The notes: a model not told the origin generated them from the letters alone. Positions 7,882 through 16,312 are shown, numbered from the stretch's first letter. The stretch is DNA of 64,000 nt from Tenggerimyces flavus (GCF_016907715.1 NZ_JAFBCM010000001.1:2914001-2978000); one strand, 5' to 3'. Translations and numbers: made by a program.

Positions 7882-8714
7882 CGGTTCCGCGCGACGAGCG
7901 CGGCCACCACCTCGTCGAGGTCGACCGGTGCGTTCTGGGCGACCCGCGGCGAGCGGGCGAAGATCTCGGCCGCCGCCTGGTGGAAGCCGGGCGGCAGCCC
8001 AGCACTGCTGAACGTGGCCGCGATCTCCTCCATCTCGGCGATCCAGCGCCAGCCCTTGTGCCCGGCGGACGTCGCGGCGCCCTCGCGCCGTGCCGCCAGC
8101 TGCGGTTGCGAGAGCTCCCACTCGGCGAGCAACGCGTCCTCGACGCCCTCGGCACGGGCCAGCGCCTGGATCGCGAGCAGCATCGCGGCGCTGCCCTTGC
8201 CCCAGGCGGCGTAGGCCATCTTGAGCGCCGAGGCCTTGCCGATCTCGTCGGAGACGGTACGAGCGTCGAGCACGGTGTCGGCGAACAATGCCGCCACCGG
8301 CTCGGCGGCCGCACCCGACAGGTAGAGCCGCGTGCCCTCGCGGCGCGGCGGTCCGCCGACGATGCCGCCGTCGACGAACGTGCCGCCGCCGTCCTCGATC
8401 AGCGCGGCGATCGAGCGCACGGTGTCAGGCGAGACGGCGTTCGCGTCGACGTACGTGCCGCCGTAGCCGGCGACCTCGCGCGCCAACTCGACAGCGCCAT
8501 GAGGCGGGCAGATCGACAGCACCACCGAGCTGCGCCCGACAACCTCGGAAACGGTGCCGGCGTCCACGAGGCCGGCCTCCTTGGCGCGCGAGACAGTGGC
8601 CTCCGAACGTCCGGCAGAGGCGTACACCACCTCATGCCCACGATCGGCGAGCAGCTTCGCCACCGCCGCGCCCATCTCGCCGGGATGCAGGATGCCGATC
8701 ACGCCAAGGCTCAT
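7878..8714 (-). CDS. NAD(P)-dependent oxidoreductase, 6-phosphogluconate dehydrogenase-like (DUF1932)
   Basis: A 278-residue protein. The Rossmann N-terminus reads GVIGILHPGEMGAAVAKLL, the pattern of the NAD-binding loop in beta-hydroxyacid dehydrogenases; a DUF1932 C-terminal helical domain follows (about residues 185-255). The DANAVSP and GGIVGGPP segments are in the usual places for this subfamily. ATG 8714 is chosen because it directly follows the stop of the Nudix gene (8725). It is the last gene of a three-gene unit with deoD and the Nudix hydrolase. The substrate cannot be read from the sequence. Confidence 0.82.
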   Translation of the reverse strand: MSLGVIGILHPGEMGAAVAKLLADRGHEVVYASAGRSEATVSRAKEAGLVDAGTVSEVVGRSSVVLSICPPHGAVELAREVAGYGGTYVDANAVSPDTVRSIAALIEDGGGTFVDGGIVGGPPRREGTRLYLSGAAAEPVAALFADTVLDARTVSDEIGKASALKMAYAAWGKGSAAMLLAIQALARAEGVEDALLAEWELSQPQLAARREGAATSAGHKGWRWIAEMEEIAATFSSAGLPPGFHQAAAEIFARSPRVAQNAPVDLDEVVAALVARNR

Positions 8715-8724
8715 GGCTTCGACC

Positions 8725-9198
8725 CTATGCAGTGGCCTCGGCTTCGGGGTCGGCTGGCAGGACCTGGCCATCGATCCAGTCCAACGCCTTGCGCAGGCCG
8801 TCCCGCACCGTCTCCGGCGCCACCCGGCTCAGCGCTACCTCCGGCGCGACCCACTCGTACCGATCGTGCTCGGCGTCATGCATGGTCACGACAACGTCCA
8901 AAGGCGCTTCGGCCACGAACCGAGCCCACGACTCGCCCTCGTCCAGCCGCGTCATCGGCAGCGAAAGGCCCGCCTCCTCGTGCAGCTCACGAGCAGCGCA
9001 CACAAGCACGTCCTCGCCCGGAAACCGAGCCCCCGTCGGCGGCGTCCAGGCCCAGTCGCCCTCGTACTCCGGACCGCTGTGGGCGCGGTGCAGCACCAGC
9101 AGCTCGAGGCCCGTAGAAGCCCGCCGGAACACCACCACCGCGGCTCCCGTCGGCCAGTCCGACGCGATCGGCAGCCCGTCCCAGGTCGTCTTAGTCAT
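8725..9198 (-). CDS. Nudix hydrolase
   Basis: A 157-residue single-domain protein. The Nudix box fits G-x5-E-x7-R-E-x-x-E-E-x-G (GARFPGED..., then [10 protein letters not shown], about residues 56-78). It starts within the last 8 nt of deoD, so it is translationally coupled to it, and ends 10 nt before the oxidoreductase start. Nudix enzymes split nucleoside-diphosphate derivatives; the neighbour deoD suggests a nucleotide-related substrate, which is inference from context. Confidence 0.88.
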   Translation of the reverse strand: MTKTTWDGLPIASDWPTGAAVVVFRRASTGLELLVLHRAHSGPEYEGDWAWTPPTGARFPGEDVLVCAARELHEEAGLSLPMTRLDEGESWARFVAEAPLDVVVTMHDAEHDRYEWVAPEVALSRVAPETVRDGLRKALDWIDGQVLPADPEAEATA

Positions 9199-9919
9199 CA
9201 GTCACCGTCGCCAGCGCCAGCTCCGCCATCGCGGCCATCCCGCGCTCGCGTTCCTCTCCGGTCGTCGCCTCGCCCGTCACCACATGGTCGCCGACGGTGA
9301 GAATCGTCAACGCCCGTGCGCCAAACTTCGCCGCCAACGTGTACAGCACCGCCGTTTCCATCTCGACCGCGAGCACCCCGTACTCCGCCAGCCGCAACAG
9401 CTGCGCCGGCACCTCGGAGTAGAACGAGTCGATCGCCGCGATCGGCCCGACATGCACCGGCAACGAACGCGCCACCGCGAGGTCGTACGCCTTGCGCAGC
9501 AGGAAGAAGTCCGCCGCCGGCGCGTAGTCGAACGACTCGAACCGCACCCGGTTCATCGCCGAGTCCGTCGAAGCGGTCATCGCCAACACCAGGTCGCGCA
9601 GCCCCACCGCAGTCGTCAACGCGCCGCACGACCCGACCCGCACCAGCGTGCGTACGCCGTAGTGCGACAGCAACTCGTTCGCGTAGATCGCCAACGAGGG
9701 TTGGCCCATCCCGGATCCCTGCACCGAGATCCGGCGCCCGTTGTAGGTCCCGGTGAACCCGAGCATCCCGCGCACCTTCGAGTAGCACGAGACGTCGGAG
9801 AGGTACGTGGTCGCGATCCACTCCGCGCGCAACGGGTCGCCGGGGAACAGCACCGTGTCGGCGATCTGTCCCGGCATCGCGCCGAGGTGGAAGCTCGGTC
9901 CAGTCGATGGGGTGGCCAT
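9191..9919 (-). CDS. deoD: purine-nucleoside phosphorylase, DeoD (hexameric) type
   Basis: A 242-residue protein matching the full length of bacterial DeoD. Recognisable blocks are [12 protein letters not shown] (phosphate-binding loop), [30 protein letters not shown], the ribose/phosphate-binding VEMETAVLY and a base-binding GDHVVTGE region near residue 205. The enzyme cleaves purine (deoxy)nucleosides with phosphate to base and (deoxy)ribose-1-phosphate in purine salvage. ATG 9919 gives the standard N-terminus (MATPS...); the frame is open upstream but not homologous. First gene of the deoD-nudix-oxidoreductase unit. Confidence 0.93.
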   Translation of the reverse strand: MATPSTGPSFHLGAMPGQIADTVLFPGDPLRAEWIATTYLSDVSCYSKVRGMLGFTGTYNGRRISVQGSGMGQPSLAIYANELLSHYGVRTLVRVGSCGALTTAVGLRDLVLAMTASTDSAMNRVRFESFDYAPAADFFLLRKAYDLAVARSLPVHVGPIAAIDSFYSEVPAQLLRLAEYGVLAVEMETAVLYTLAAKFGARALTILTVGDHVVTGEATTGEERERGMAAMAELALATVTDD

Positions 9920-10069
9920 GGTCGCGATCCTGCCAGACGATCCGGACAAGCCCAGACAGCTTGGTGCCAATCCCTGGCGGTCGATACCGCGATGCGGGAA
10001 CCATCTTCCGTGGGTGGCCGCGGGCGGAAAGGGCGCGGCCGGCCCAGCTCTCAGAAAGGTGGCATCCGC

Positions 10070-10858
10070 ATGCCTATCTACAGACGAGCAATACGCGTTG
10101 CATTGGGGACACTCCTCGCGATCGCGGTCACCGTGGTCGCGGCACCGCAGGCCCAGGCGGCACCGAACTTCAAGGCGCCGTTCCCCTGTGGACAGAGCTG
10201 GACCTACAGCCATCACAGCCAGGAGGTCCGGCTGGCGCTCGACTTCGTCAAGAACGGCGGCGGAACGAACGGGGCACCCACCCTCGCCACCGCCGCGGGC
10301 ACCGCGTATCGGCACAACGAGCCCGGCGGTGCCGGCCTGTACATCCGGATCGAGCACGGCGGCGGCTGGAAGACCTACCACTTCCACCTGTCGGCGTACT
10401 CCGTCGCGAACGGCCAGGCCGTGTCGCAGGGCCAGCAGATCGGGACGACCGGCAGCACCGGCAACTCCAGCGGCCCGCACCAGCACTACGAGCAGCTGTA
10501 CAACGGTGGCGGTCAGGTCATCCACATCAACGGCCAGTCGCTCGCGCCGTACCCCGGCTCGTACGGCCAGCGGAGCATCACCAGCGACAACGGTTGCGGC
10601 GGTGGTGGCGGCAAGGCGTTCATGACCTGGGGTTCCGGTGTCAACGTACGCCAGGACGCCTACCTGAACTCACCCGTCGTCACCACCCTTCCTGGCCCCA
10701 CCCAGGTCTGGGTGCTGTGCCAGAAGGAGGGTGACACGGTCAACGTCGAGGGCTACTCCAACAAGTGGTGGGCGAAGCTGCGCGACCAGGGCGGCTTCAT
10801 GACCAACATCTACATCGCTGACCCGGCGTCGTTCTTACCTGGCGTCCCGGTCTGTTAG
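10070..10858 (+). CDS. secreted M23-like (LytM fold) protein with C-terminal SH3-like domain
   Basis: ATG 10070 follows the ribosome-binding site GAAAGGTGG. The 262-residue protein has a signal peptide ending AQA|AP, an M23/LytM-like domain (about residues 30-165) and a C-terminal SH3-like domain (about 185-262, from [15 protein letters not shown]) of the kind that binds cell wall. The second zinc motif HxH is present (TYHFHLS), as is GPHQHYE, but the first motif HxxxD is altered: RLALDF has Arg four residues before the Asp. M23 enzymes cut peptidoglycan cross-bridges; with the changed motif it may be an inactive or divergent member. The frame is open for 1.8 kb upstream only by chance. Confidence 0.8.
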   Translation: MPIYRRAIRVALGTLLAIAVTVVAAPQAQAAPNFKAPFPCGQSWTYSHHSQEVRLALDFVKNGGGTNGAPTLATAAGTAYRHNEPGGAGLYIRIEHGGGWKTYHFHLSAYSVANGQAVSQGQQIGTTGSTGNSSGPHQHYEQLYNGGGQVIHINGQSLAPYPGSYGQRSITSDNGCGGGGGKAFMTWGSGVNVRQDAYLNSPVVTTLPGPTQVWVLCQKEGDTVNVEGYSNKWWAKLRDQGGFMTNIYIADPASFLPGVPVC

Positions 10859-10868
10859 ACACCGGCAG

Positions 10869-10907
10869 GGCACGCCCTCCACACGGAAGTAATGTGGAGG
10901 GCGTGCC
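10869..10907 (+). promoter_or_regulatory. perfect hairpin that holds the nudC start codon
   Basis: Arms 10869-10882 (GGCACGCCCTCCAC) and 10894-10907 are perfect 14-bp inverted repeats with an 11-nt loop. The GTG start of nudC is the first codon of the right arm and the likely ribosome-binding site GGAAG is in the loop. It also lies 10 nt after the stop of the M23-like gene, so it could act as its terminator (no T run follows), as a translation gate for nudC, or both. Confidence 0.6.
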
Positions 10908-11793
10908 GCGTCTTGAAGGTCTCGCTCTCGCCCGCCACCGCCTCGACCGTTCCACCGAAGCCCGTTCCGACCCCGACTGGGTGGCGGCCCGCTGGGCCGA
11001 CCCTCGCGCTCGGGTGCTGTCGTTCGCCGACGGCAAGGTCGCGATCGACGAGTCCGGTACGGCGCTCGCGTTCCTCTCGCCGACCGAGGTCGACGACAGC
11101 GCCGAACGGTACTTCCTCGGCCTCGACGAGGACGGCGTCCCGTTCTTCGCGATCCGTACGGGCGAGGCTCCCGGCGACCACCTCGCCGGACTCCGCGAGG
11201 TCGGCAGCCTGCTGCCCGATCGTGATGCCGGGCTGTTCGTTCACGCCCAGGCGCTCGCGAACTGGCACACCTCGCACGGGTTCTGCGCGCGGTGCGGCGC
11301 GGCGACCGAGACCCCGCCCGCCGGCAACCTGCGCAAGTGCCCGGCCTGCGGCACCGAACACTTCCCGCGCACCGACCCCGCGATCATCGTGCTCGTCACC
11401 GACGACGAAGACCGTTGCCTGCTTGGGCATCAGCCGACCTGGCCGCCCGGACGCTTCTCGACGCTCGCCGGGTTCGTCGAGCCGGGAGAGTCGCTCGAGG
11501 CCGCGGTCGTGCGCGAGGTGCACGAGGAGACCGGCGTCGTCGTGGCGGACCCCGAGTACGCGGGCAGCCAGCCGTGGCCGTTCCCGTCCAGCCTGATGCT
11601 CGGCTACTACGCCCGCGCGGTCGAGACCGAGATCGACGTGGACGGCGAGGAGATCACCGAGGCGCGCTGGTACTCCCGCGAGGAGATGGTCGCCGCGATC
11701 GACGCCGGCGAACTGCTGCTTCCCGGCCAGGTGTCGATCGCGCGGCGCCTGATCGAGACCTGGTACGGCGGCGAGCTACCCGGGAACTGGTAG
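10894..11793 (+). CDS. nudC: NAD(+) diphosphatase / NADH pyrophosphatase NudC
   Basis: A 299-residue Nudix protein with all NudC marks: a four-Cys zinc ribbon (Cys 131, 134, 149, 152), a Nudix box at about 193-215 (GFVEPGES ... REVHEETG) and the NADH-specific SQPWPFP motif at 225-231. It hydrolyses NAD(H) to NMN(H) and AMP and in many bacteria removes NAD caps from RNA. GTG 10894 is the chosen start (GGAAG 5-6 nt upstream); GTG 10903 is an alternative. nudC lies near mycoredoxin and uvrD2 in mycobacteria too. The last 18 nt overlap the convergent acetyltransferase gene. Confidence 0.93.
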   Translation: MEGVPRLEGLALARHRLDRSTEARSDPDWVAARWADPRARVLSFADGKVAIDESGTALAFLSPTEVDDSAERYFLGLDEDGVPFFAIRTGEAPGDHLAGLREVGSLLPDRDAGLFVHAQALANWHTSHGFCARCGAATETPPAGNLRKCPACGTEHFPRTDPAIIVLVTDDEDRCLLGHQPTWPPGRFSTLAGFVEPGESLEAAVVREVHEETGVVVADPEYAGSQPWPFPSSLMLGYYARAVETEIDVDGEEITEARWYSREEMVAAIDAGELLLPGQVSIARRLIETWYGGELPGNW

Positions 11794-12300
11794 CCGCAGC
11801 CCCATCACGGTGGAGTCCTCGACGTCCGCGAGTGGCCGCCATCCCTTGCGCTGGTAGAGCACACGGGCGGGTCGGGTCTCGTCCTGCCAGGTCGTGAGCA
11901 TCGCGCGATCGTGCGGCAGGCCGGCGAGCAGGCAGTCGTGCATCGCCGATCCGATGCCCTTCCCCTGCCAGCGTGGCCGGAGGGCGATCTCCACGAACTC
12001 GAAGTGCCCACCCAGCCAGGCATGCACATCGGGCGGGGCGAGTCGCAGCATTCGGTCCGTCCACCACTGCCCGACCTCGCCGGTATAGCCGTACGCGAAG
12101 CCCACCAGCAGCCCGTCGTCGTGAGCGGTCGCGATCCGGAATCCCTTGCGTGGCGCGTGTTTCAGCAACTGCTCGTCGCGGAACCGCGCGATGTCGTCCG
12201 GATCCCCGTCGTAACCCGGCGCGCTGAACGTCTCCCGATCGACGTCGGCCAGCTCGTCCACCAAGCCATCGACGTCGGTCCGCAGCTCGACCCGCGTCAT
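11776..12300 (-). CDS. GNAT family N-acetyltransferase
   Basis: A 174-residue single GNAT domain. The acetyl-CoA loop is RPRWQGKGIGSAMHD (R/Q-x-x-G-x-G/A pattern, about residues 108-122), preceded by the beta4 strand FVEIAL. Its ATG overlaps the stop of the upstream esterase gene by 4 nt (ATGA), so the two are co-translated. The 3' end overlaps nudC by 18 nt. Acceptor substrate unknown. Confidence 0.85.
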   Translation of the reverse strand: MTRVELRTDVDGLVDELADVDRETFSAPGYDGDPDDIARFRDEQLLKHAPRKGFRIATAHDDGLLVGFAYGYTGEVGQWWTDRMLRLAPPDVHAWLGGHFEFVEIALRPRWQGKGIGSAMHDCLLAGLPHDRAMLTTWQDETRPARVLYQRKGWRPLADVEDSTVMGLRLPVPG

Positions 12301-13337
12301 GGCGTGAGTAGTTTCGTCAACCAGGTCAGCGAGTTCATGAGGCGATCGCCCGAGATGGCATGCGTGCCGTCATGCAGCTCAAACCTGATCGCGTCTACTG
12401 ACACACCCGCCGTGACCAACGCGTCGCGGAACGCCTCGGCGCCGAGATCGAGGTGGAAATCGTCGCGCCGTCCGGCGTCGATCCAGATGCCGCGCATCGA
12501 CCGCATCGCCTCCGCATGGCGCGAGACCATCCGCACCGGATCCCACGCCAACCAGCGCTCCCAGTGTTCCGGCCGGAGCGATCCGGTCCGCGGATCGAAG
12601 GGGAGTGCGGGCTTCGCGTCGCCATCCGGTGAGTAGCAGGCGGCCAACCCGAGATACACGAGGATCAACCCGTCGCCAGGCTTGGAGAAGGCGAGGTTGT
12701 CCTCCGCTCGCGTGCGAAAGTCCTCCCACCATCGCCAGACATCACTGTCATAGTCGCGCAGCGCGCGCACGGCATCCGGAATCGACGGCAGGTAGCACAT
12801 CTCGAATCCGGCGTCCCCAGCGTGCTTGACGAAAGCACCGAACAAGTCCGGACGCAGCATCGACGTCACCGCCGACCCATAGCCACCGGAGCTGTGGCCC
12901 ATGAGGCCGCGATGCTCGCGATCAGCCAACGTCCGATAGCGCGAGTCGACGAAGGGCACGACTTCCTCGCAGAAGTGTGCATGATGCTGGCCGGTTCCCG
13001 GCGAGTCGATGTACTGACTGCCGCCGTAGAGGTTCCAGCCATCCACGAATGCCACGATCGCCGGTGGCGCGTCGCCGCGCGCGAACATCGCGTCCGCCGA
13101 ACTGTAGAAGGTGCGGCTGTAGGCCGACTCGTTGTGCCAGCTACCCAAGGTGCCGGTGTAGCCCTGCAGCACATAGACCGTCGGGTAGCGCTGCTCGGGC
13201 GAGTCCTCGTATCCCGGTGGCACGTAGACGATCAGATCCCGGTCCGGCGAGTCGCCGAGTGGGTTGCCTCGCAGGAGCTCGCTCGACACGACGTGCTCGT
13301 CCAGGCGACCGGCCAGCGCGGTGGACCACGGGTACAT
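12297..13337 (-). CDS. esterase, alpha/beta hydrolase of the esterase D / antigen 85-like group
   Basis: A 346-residue protein. The nucleophile elbow is GHSSGGYGS (near residue 147) and the N-terminal strand pattern DLIVYVPPGY...YPTVYVLQGYTG is typical of the putative esterase family (PF00756). The catalytic His is probably in HDGTHAISG near the C-terminus, with an acidic residue in WIDAGRRDDFHLD. No signal peptide is present, so it should be cytoplasmic. ATG 13337 has AAGGAG 7 nt upstream; the frame is open far upstream but not coding. First gene of a two-gene unit with the acetyltransferase. Confidence 0.85.
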   Translation of the reverse strand: MYPWSTALAGRLDEHVVSSELLRGNPLGDSPDRDLIVYVPPGYEDSPEQRYPTVYVLQGYTGTLGSWHNESAYSRTFYSSADAMFARGDAPPAIVAFVDGWNLYGGSQYIDSPGTGQHHAHFCEEVVPFVDSRYRTLADREHRGLMGHSSGGYGSAVTSMLRPDLFGAFVKHAGDAGFEMCYLPSIPDAVRALRDYDSDVWRWWEDFRTRAEDNLAFSKPGDGLILVYLGLAACYSPDGDAKPALPFDPRTGSLRPEHWERWLAWDPVRMVSRHAEAMRSMRGIWIDAGRRDDFHLDLGAEAFRDALVTAGVSVDAIRFELHDGTHAISGDRLMNSLTWLTKLLTP

Positions 13338-13348
13338 CGACTTGCTCC

Positions 13349-14506
13349 TTAACCGAGGGCGTGCTCGAGGGCGCGGGCTAGCGTACGGATCGCGGTGCGG
13401 TCGACGTCGTACCGGCGGACCGGGCCGTCGCGGGTGACCACGAGCAGCCCCGCGCGTTCCAACTGGCCCAGCTGCCGCGACACCGTCGACAGGTGGATGC
13501 CGAGCTCGTCGGCGAGCAGCTGCGCCGTCGGCTGCTCGCGGCGAGCGAGAACGAGCAGCATCGACAACCGGGTCTGGTCGCCCATCACCACGATCTGCCG
13601 GCCGAGACTCGCCAGCCCGCCGACATCCCCAGCTGTCTCCCGGACAGGCGGCCGTCGCGACATCGTCGGCTCGAAGCCGACCCACACTGTCGCCGCGTCC
13701 TCGTCCAGCGTCTCGAACACGGTCAGGTGGTTGCCGAGGTGCGGGCACGGCATGACGACGACGCGCGCCGCTTCGTTCAGCCACGGCAGCCACCGGTCGT
13801 CGATCCGCAGCCCGCTGACCCGCGTCACCCACTGCCGCGGCTCGAGTCCAGCAGGCGCCGGCTCCAGCCGCGCGAGGCTCTCCGCGAGCCGGTACTCCGC
13901 CTCGATCCAGGTCTCCTCGAAACCAGCGGCGACGATCGCGTCCAGCAGCTCGAGCAACGTCGCGCCGAACCAGCCCGGATCCGCAGCGGACTCCGCCCGA
14001 GCCGAGGCCTTCGGAACGCCCCACTCCTTCAGCAGCCACCGCAACCTGAGCTCGCGGCGACGAGCCGCCGGAGCGCGTTCCGCGGCGGCCAACGTACGAA
14101 CGTCCTCGTCGCTCAACGGGAAGCCCAGCCGCTCGCCGTACGTGACGTTGTGCTGGATCCCGAAGTCGATCAGCTCGGCCACGTCCATCCCGACCAGCCA
14201 GGACCGCAACCCCTCCCAGTCCCGATGTGCGGCGTGGCCGGCCGGCAGTCGAGGGAGCAGGTACGCGCGGAGTCCATCCCCGTGACCGAGCACGGCACGC
14301 ACGGCGAGCGCCTTCTCCAGCAGACCAGGGTCGACCTCCTGAGCAGCGGTCTGCGGCCATGCGGTCGGCACGGTGTTGCCACGCGCGGCGTAGTCGACGA
14401 GCAGCATCGCGGTGGGCAGCGCCAGCGCGAGCGACGCCGGCTCGGCGTCCAGGGTCGGCGCCGGCCGCCCGAGCGTGAGCGGAGACGCGGCTTGCGCATG
14501 TGCCAC
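13349..14506 (-). CDS. winged-helix transcriptional regulator (ArsR-like, DUF5937-type)
   Basis: A 385-residue protein with an N-terminal domain of about 290 residues of unknown role and a C-terminal winged helix (about residues 300-385). The recognition-helix region reads LADELGIHLSTVSRQLGQLERAGLL, followed by the wing VTRDGPVRRYDVD, as in ArsR-type regulators. No metal-binding Cys pair is seen in the HTH. It ends 12 nt before the esterase start on the same strand, so it may be the first gene of the regulator-esterase-acetyltransferase unit. GTG 14506 is the assumed start. Confidence 0.75.
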   Translation of the reverse strand: MAHAQAASPLTLGRPAPTLDAEPASLALALPTAMLLVDYAARGNTVPTAWPQTAAQEVDPGLLEKALAVRAVLGHGDGLRAYLLPRLPAGHAAHRDWEGLRSWLVGMDVAELIDFGIQHNVTYGERLGFPLSDEDVRTLAAAERAPAARRRELRLRWLLKEWGVPKASARAESAADPGWFGATLLELLDAIVAAGFEETWIEAEYRLAESLARLEPAPAGLEPRQWVTRVSGLRIDDRWLPWLNEAARVVVMPCPHLGNHLTVFETLDEDAATVWVGFEPTMSRRPPVRETAGDVGGLASLGRQIVVMGDQTRLSMLLVLARREQPTAQLLADELGIHLSTVSRQLGQLERAGLLVVTRDGPVRRYDVDRTAIRTLARALEHALG

Positions 14507-14624
14507 AAGCGCAATCTAGGATGTGACGAGAGTCTCCGCAACTGGCCATGGGTAAGGGATTACCGGGGGATGAGTCTGCGGTTATGTCAGGTACACAGGA
14601 CTCAGGGTCAGGGAAAGGACTCCG

Positions 14625-14870
14625 ATGACGGGCACGTTCACGATGTACTCCACGCCCTGGTGTGGTTACTGCCACCGGCTGAAGCGGCAGCTGGATCGTG
14701 CGGGCATCCCGTTCACGGAGGTCGACATCGAACAGGACCCCAAGGCTGCCGAGCTGGTGGAGAACGTGAACGGTGGCAACCAGACCGTTCCGACCGTGGT
14801 GTTCGCCGACGGCACGGCGCTGACCAACCCGTCGCTGGCCGAGATCCAGCAGCAGCTCGCCGCGGCCTAA
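14625..14870 (+). CDS. mrx1: mycoredoxin (glutaredoxin-like, CGYC)
   Basis: An 81-residue thioredoxin-fold protein with the active-site motif WCGYC (Cys 13 and 16), a cis-Pro TVPTVV loop near residue 54 and an NPS segment near residue 68. This is the actinobacterial mycoredoxin-1 type, which reduces mycothiol mixed disulfides. AAAGGA precedes ATG 14625. Its place near nudC and uvrD2 matches mycobacteria, where the Mrx1 gene is next to uvrD2. The last 16 bp of the gene (14854-14869) are repeated directly at 14873-14888, followed at once by the MITE. Confidence 0.92.
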   Translation: MTGTFTMYSTPWCGYCHRLKRQLDRAGIPFTEVDIEQDPKAAELVENVNGGNQTVPTVVFADGTALTNPSLAEIQQQLAAA

Positions 14871-14889
14871 GAAGCTCGCCGCGGCCTAG

Positions 14890-15065
14890 GCCGTGTCTCT
14901 TAACTATCGCCTGGCGCGCGACACACCGCATCCCGCCTGGCCGCGGTCCAGTTCGTCACCCAGAGGACAAACTATGAATTCCTCCTGCACCACGCCCAGC
15001 CGGGCGCGGTGCGCCGCGCGCCATCGCGCTACGCGCGATGACCAGCGCTACTTAAGAGACACGGC
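14890..15065. mobile_element. MITE-like element with perfect inverted ends and CTAG target duplication
   Basis: A 176-bp non-coding element. Its ends GCCGTGTCTCTTAA (14890-14903) and TTAAGAGACACGGC (15052-15065) are exact 14-bp inverted repeats, flanked by the direct repeat CTAG at 14886-14889 and 15066-15069. It has no transposase gene, and an inner hairpin CATCGCG..CGCGATG at about 15022-15040. CTAG target sites are known from IS5-related elements, so it may be moved by such a transposase in trans (inference). It separates the convergent genes mrx1 and the WYL regulator, and its right-hand CTAG provides the stop codon of the latter. Confidence 0.85.
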
Positions 15066-15758
15066 CTAGGACAAGACAGATCGCGCGGTCGGCGGGAACT
15101 CGCCGATCAGCGAGAGGTCACGTTCGGCCGCGGGCTCCGTGGTGAGCCGAGCGCTGGCGACGCGGTCCCAACGGAACCAGCGCACGCCCGCGCGTTCCTG
15201 ACACCACGCGATCAGGTACCAGGAGCCGTACGTGTTCGCGATGATCATCGGCTCCACGCGTCGACGGGTGCGCTCGCCGGACGCGGAGACGTAGTCGAGC
15301 GCGACGACGACATGCTGGGCGATGGCCTCCTCGATGGCCCGCGCGGCCGCCCCGTTCGCCGGTCCGGACTCGTCGTTCACCCACACCCTGGTCGCGATCT
15401 CCTCGGCGCGCCGGCGGGCAGCCGGCGACAGCACGTCGAGCACCTTCGCCAGCGCCGCGGCCCCGTCGGTCGCGAACGGCGCCCCTCGGACCGAAGCCAG
15501 CGCAGCGGCCACGGCGATCGCCTGCCGCGCCGTGAAGTTCACCGGCGGCAGCGAGGCCTCCGCGTCGAGCACGTACCCGCCGCCCGGTCCCGGCTCGGCC
15601 CACACCGGAACGCCCGACTCCTGGAGTGCGAGCACGTCGCGTTTGATCGTCCGCTGGCTGACCTCGAACGTCGCGGCCAGCGCCGCCGACGTACGCCGTC
15701 CCGAGCGGCGCAGCTCCTCCACCAGCGCGTACAGCCGGTCCGTCCGATTCACAGACAA
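15066..15758 (-). CDS. YafY-type transcriptional regulator with HTH and WYL domain
   Basis: A 230-residue protein with an N-terminal HTH_11 winged helix (residues 5-60, LAATFEVSQRTIKRDVLALQESGVPV) and a WYL domain in the C-terminal half (SWYLIAWCQE...VRWFRWDRVASARL). WYL proteins respond to small ligands or nucleic acids. Its TAG stop (15066-15068) lies in the CTAG duplicated by the MITE, so the very C-terminus (SVLS) may have been changed by the insertion. It is divergent from a VOC-family gene with a palindrome between them. Confidence 0.87.
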   Translation of the reverse strand: MSVNRTDRLYALVEELRRSGRRTSAALAATFEVSQRTIKRDVLALQESGVPVWAEPGPGGGYVLDAEASLPPVNFTARQAIAVAAALASVRGAPFATDGAAALAKVLDVLSPAARRRAEEIATRVWVNDESGPANGAAARAIEEAIAQHVVVALDYVSASGERTRRRVEPMIIANTYGSWYLIAWCQERAGVRWFRWDRVASARLTTEPAAERDLSLIGEFPPTARSVLS

Positions 15759-15761
15759 GAC

Positions 15762-15781
15762 GGTGACATGACGGTGTCACC
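15762..15781. promoter_or_regulatory. candidate operator between the WYL regulator and the VOC gene
   Basis: GGTGACA (15762-15768) and TGTCACC (15775-15781) form a perfect 7-bp inverted repeat with a 6-bp spacer. It is 3 nt from the regulator start and 11 nt from the VOC start, a position suited to control of both divergent genes. Confidence 0.6.
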
Positions 15782-15792
15782 GAGGGCAATCC

Positions 15793-16245
15793 ATGATGCT
15801 CGTCATGGCCTACGACCTGCACCTCGTCTTCGACTGCGCCGACGTTGACCTCGTCTCGCGCTTCTGGCTCGTCGCCTTGGAGGGCTACACGTACCCAGGC
15901 TGCCCGCCCGACGATCCCGCCCGACCGCCGACCGGCTTCGCGACCTGGGAGGAATGGGCGGACGCGCAGGGCATCCCGGAGGACCAGCGCTACCTCGCGC
16001 GCACGATCGTCGACTCCACCGGCAAGCGCCCGGACATCTTCTTCAACGCCGTTCCGGAACCGAAGACCGTGAAGAACCGGGTCCACCTCGACATCGCCGT
16101 GTCTCGCACGGTCCCGGCGGAGGAGAGCGAGGCCCGGAAGGAGGCCGAGGCGGAACGGCTGATCGCCGCCGGCGCCACGTTGGTCAGTCGCACCCATCTG
16201 CTAGTGCTGCGGGACCCCGAGGGAAACGAGTTCTGCATCACCTGA
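15793..16245 (+). CDS. VOC superfamily (glyoxalase-like) protein
   Basis: About 150 residues in the glyoxalase-like arrangement with two beta-alpha-beta-beta-beta modules: HLVFDCADVDLVSRFW at the N-terminus and NRVHLDIAV...LRDPEGNEFCI at the C-terminus. The final DPEGNEF is a hallmark of the family. The likely metal ligands are the His in the HLVFD and VHLDI strands and the Glu in GNEF. ATG 15793 has GAGGG 6 nt upstream; ATG 15805 is an alternative. Divergent from a WYL regulator, a pairing common in actinobacteria. Substrate unknown. Confidence 0.85.
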   Translation: MMLVMAYDLHLVFDCADVDLVSRFWLVALEGYTYPGCPPDDPARPPTGFATWEEWADAQGIPEDQRYLARTIVDSTGKRPDIFFNAVPEPKTVKNRVHLDIAVSRTVPAEESEARKEAEAERLIAAGATLVSRTHLLVLRDPEGNEFCIT

Positions 16246-16312
16246 CGGCAATGTCCACAGGTGTGTGCACGCCGCGGCGTGTTGTCGGTGGCCCCTTGTC
16301 ATGATGGGTGGC

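Noticed and set aside
8288..10069. N-terminal extension of the M23-like protein (open frame from 8288)
   Set aside because: The extension is antisense to deoD, Nudix and oxidoreductase genes; a signal peptide and ribosome-binding site place the start at 10070.
13338..14675. Extension of the esterase frame to 14675
   Set aside because: It overlaps the winged-helix regulator in antiphase sense and has no homologous sequence; AAGGAG before ATG 13337 fixes the start.
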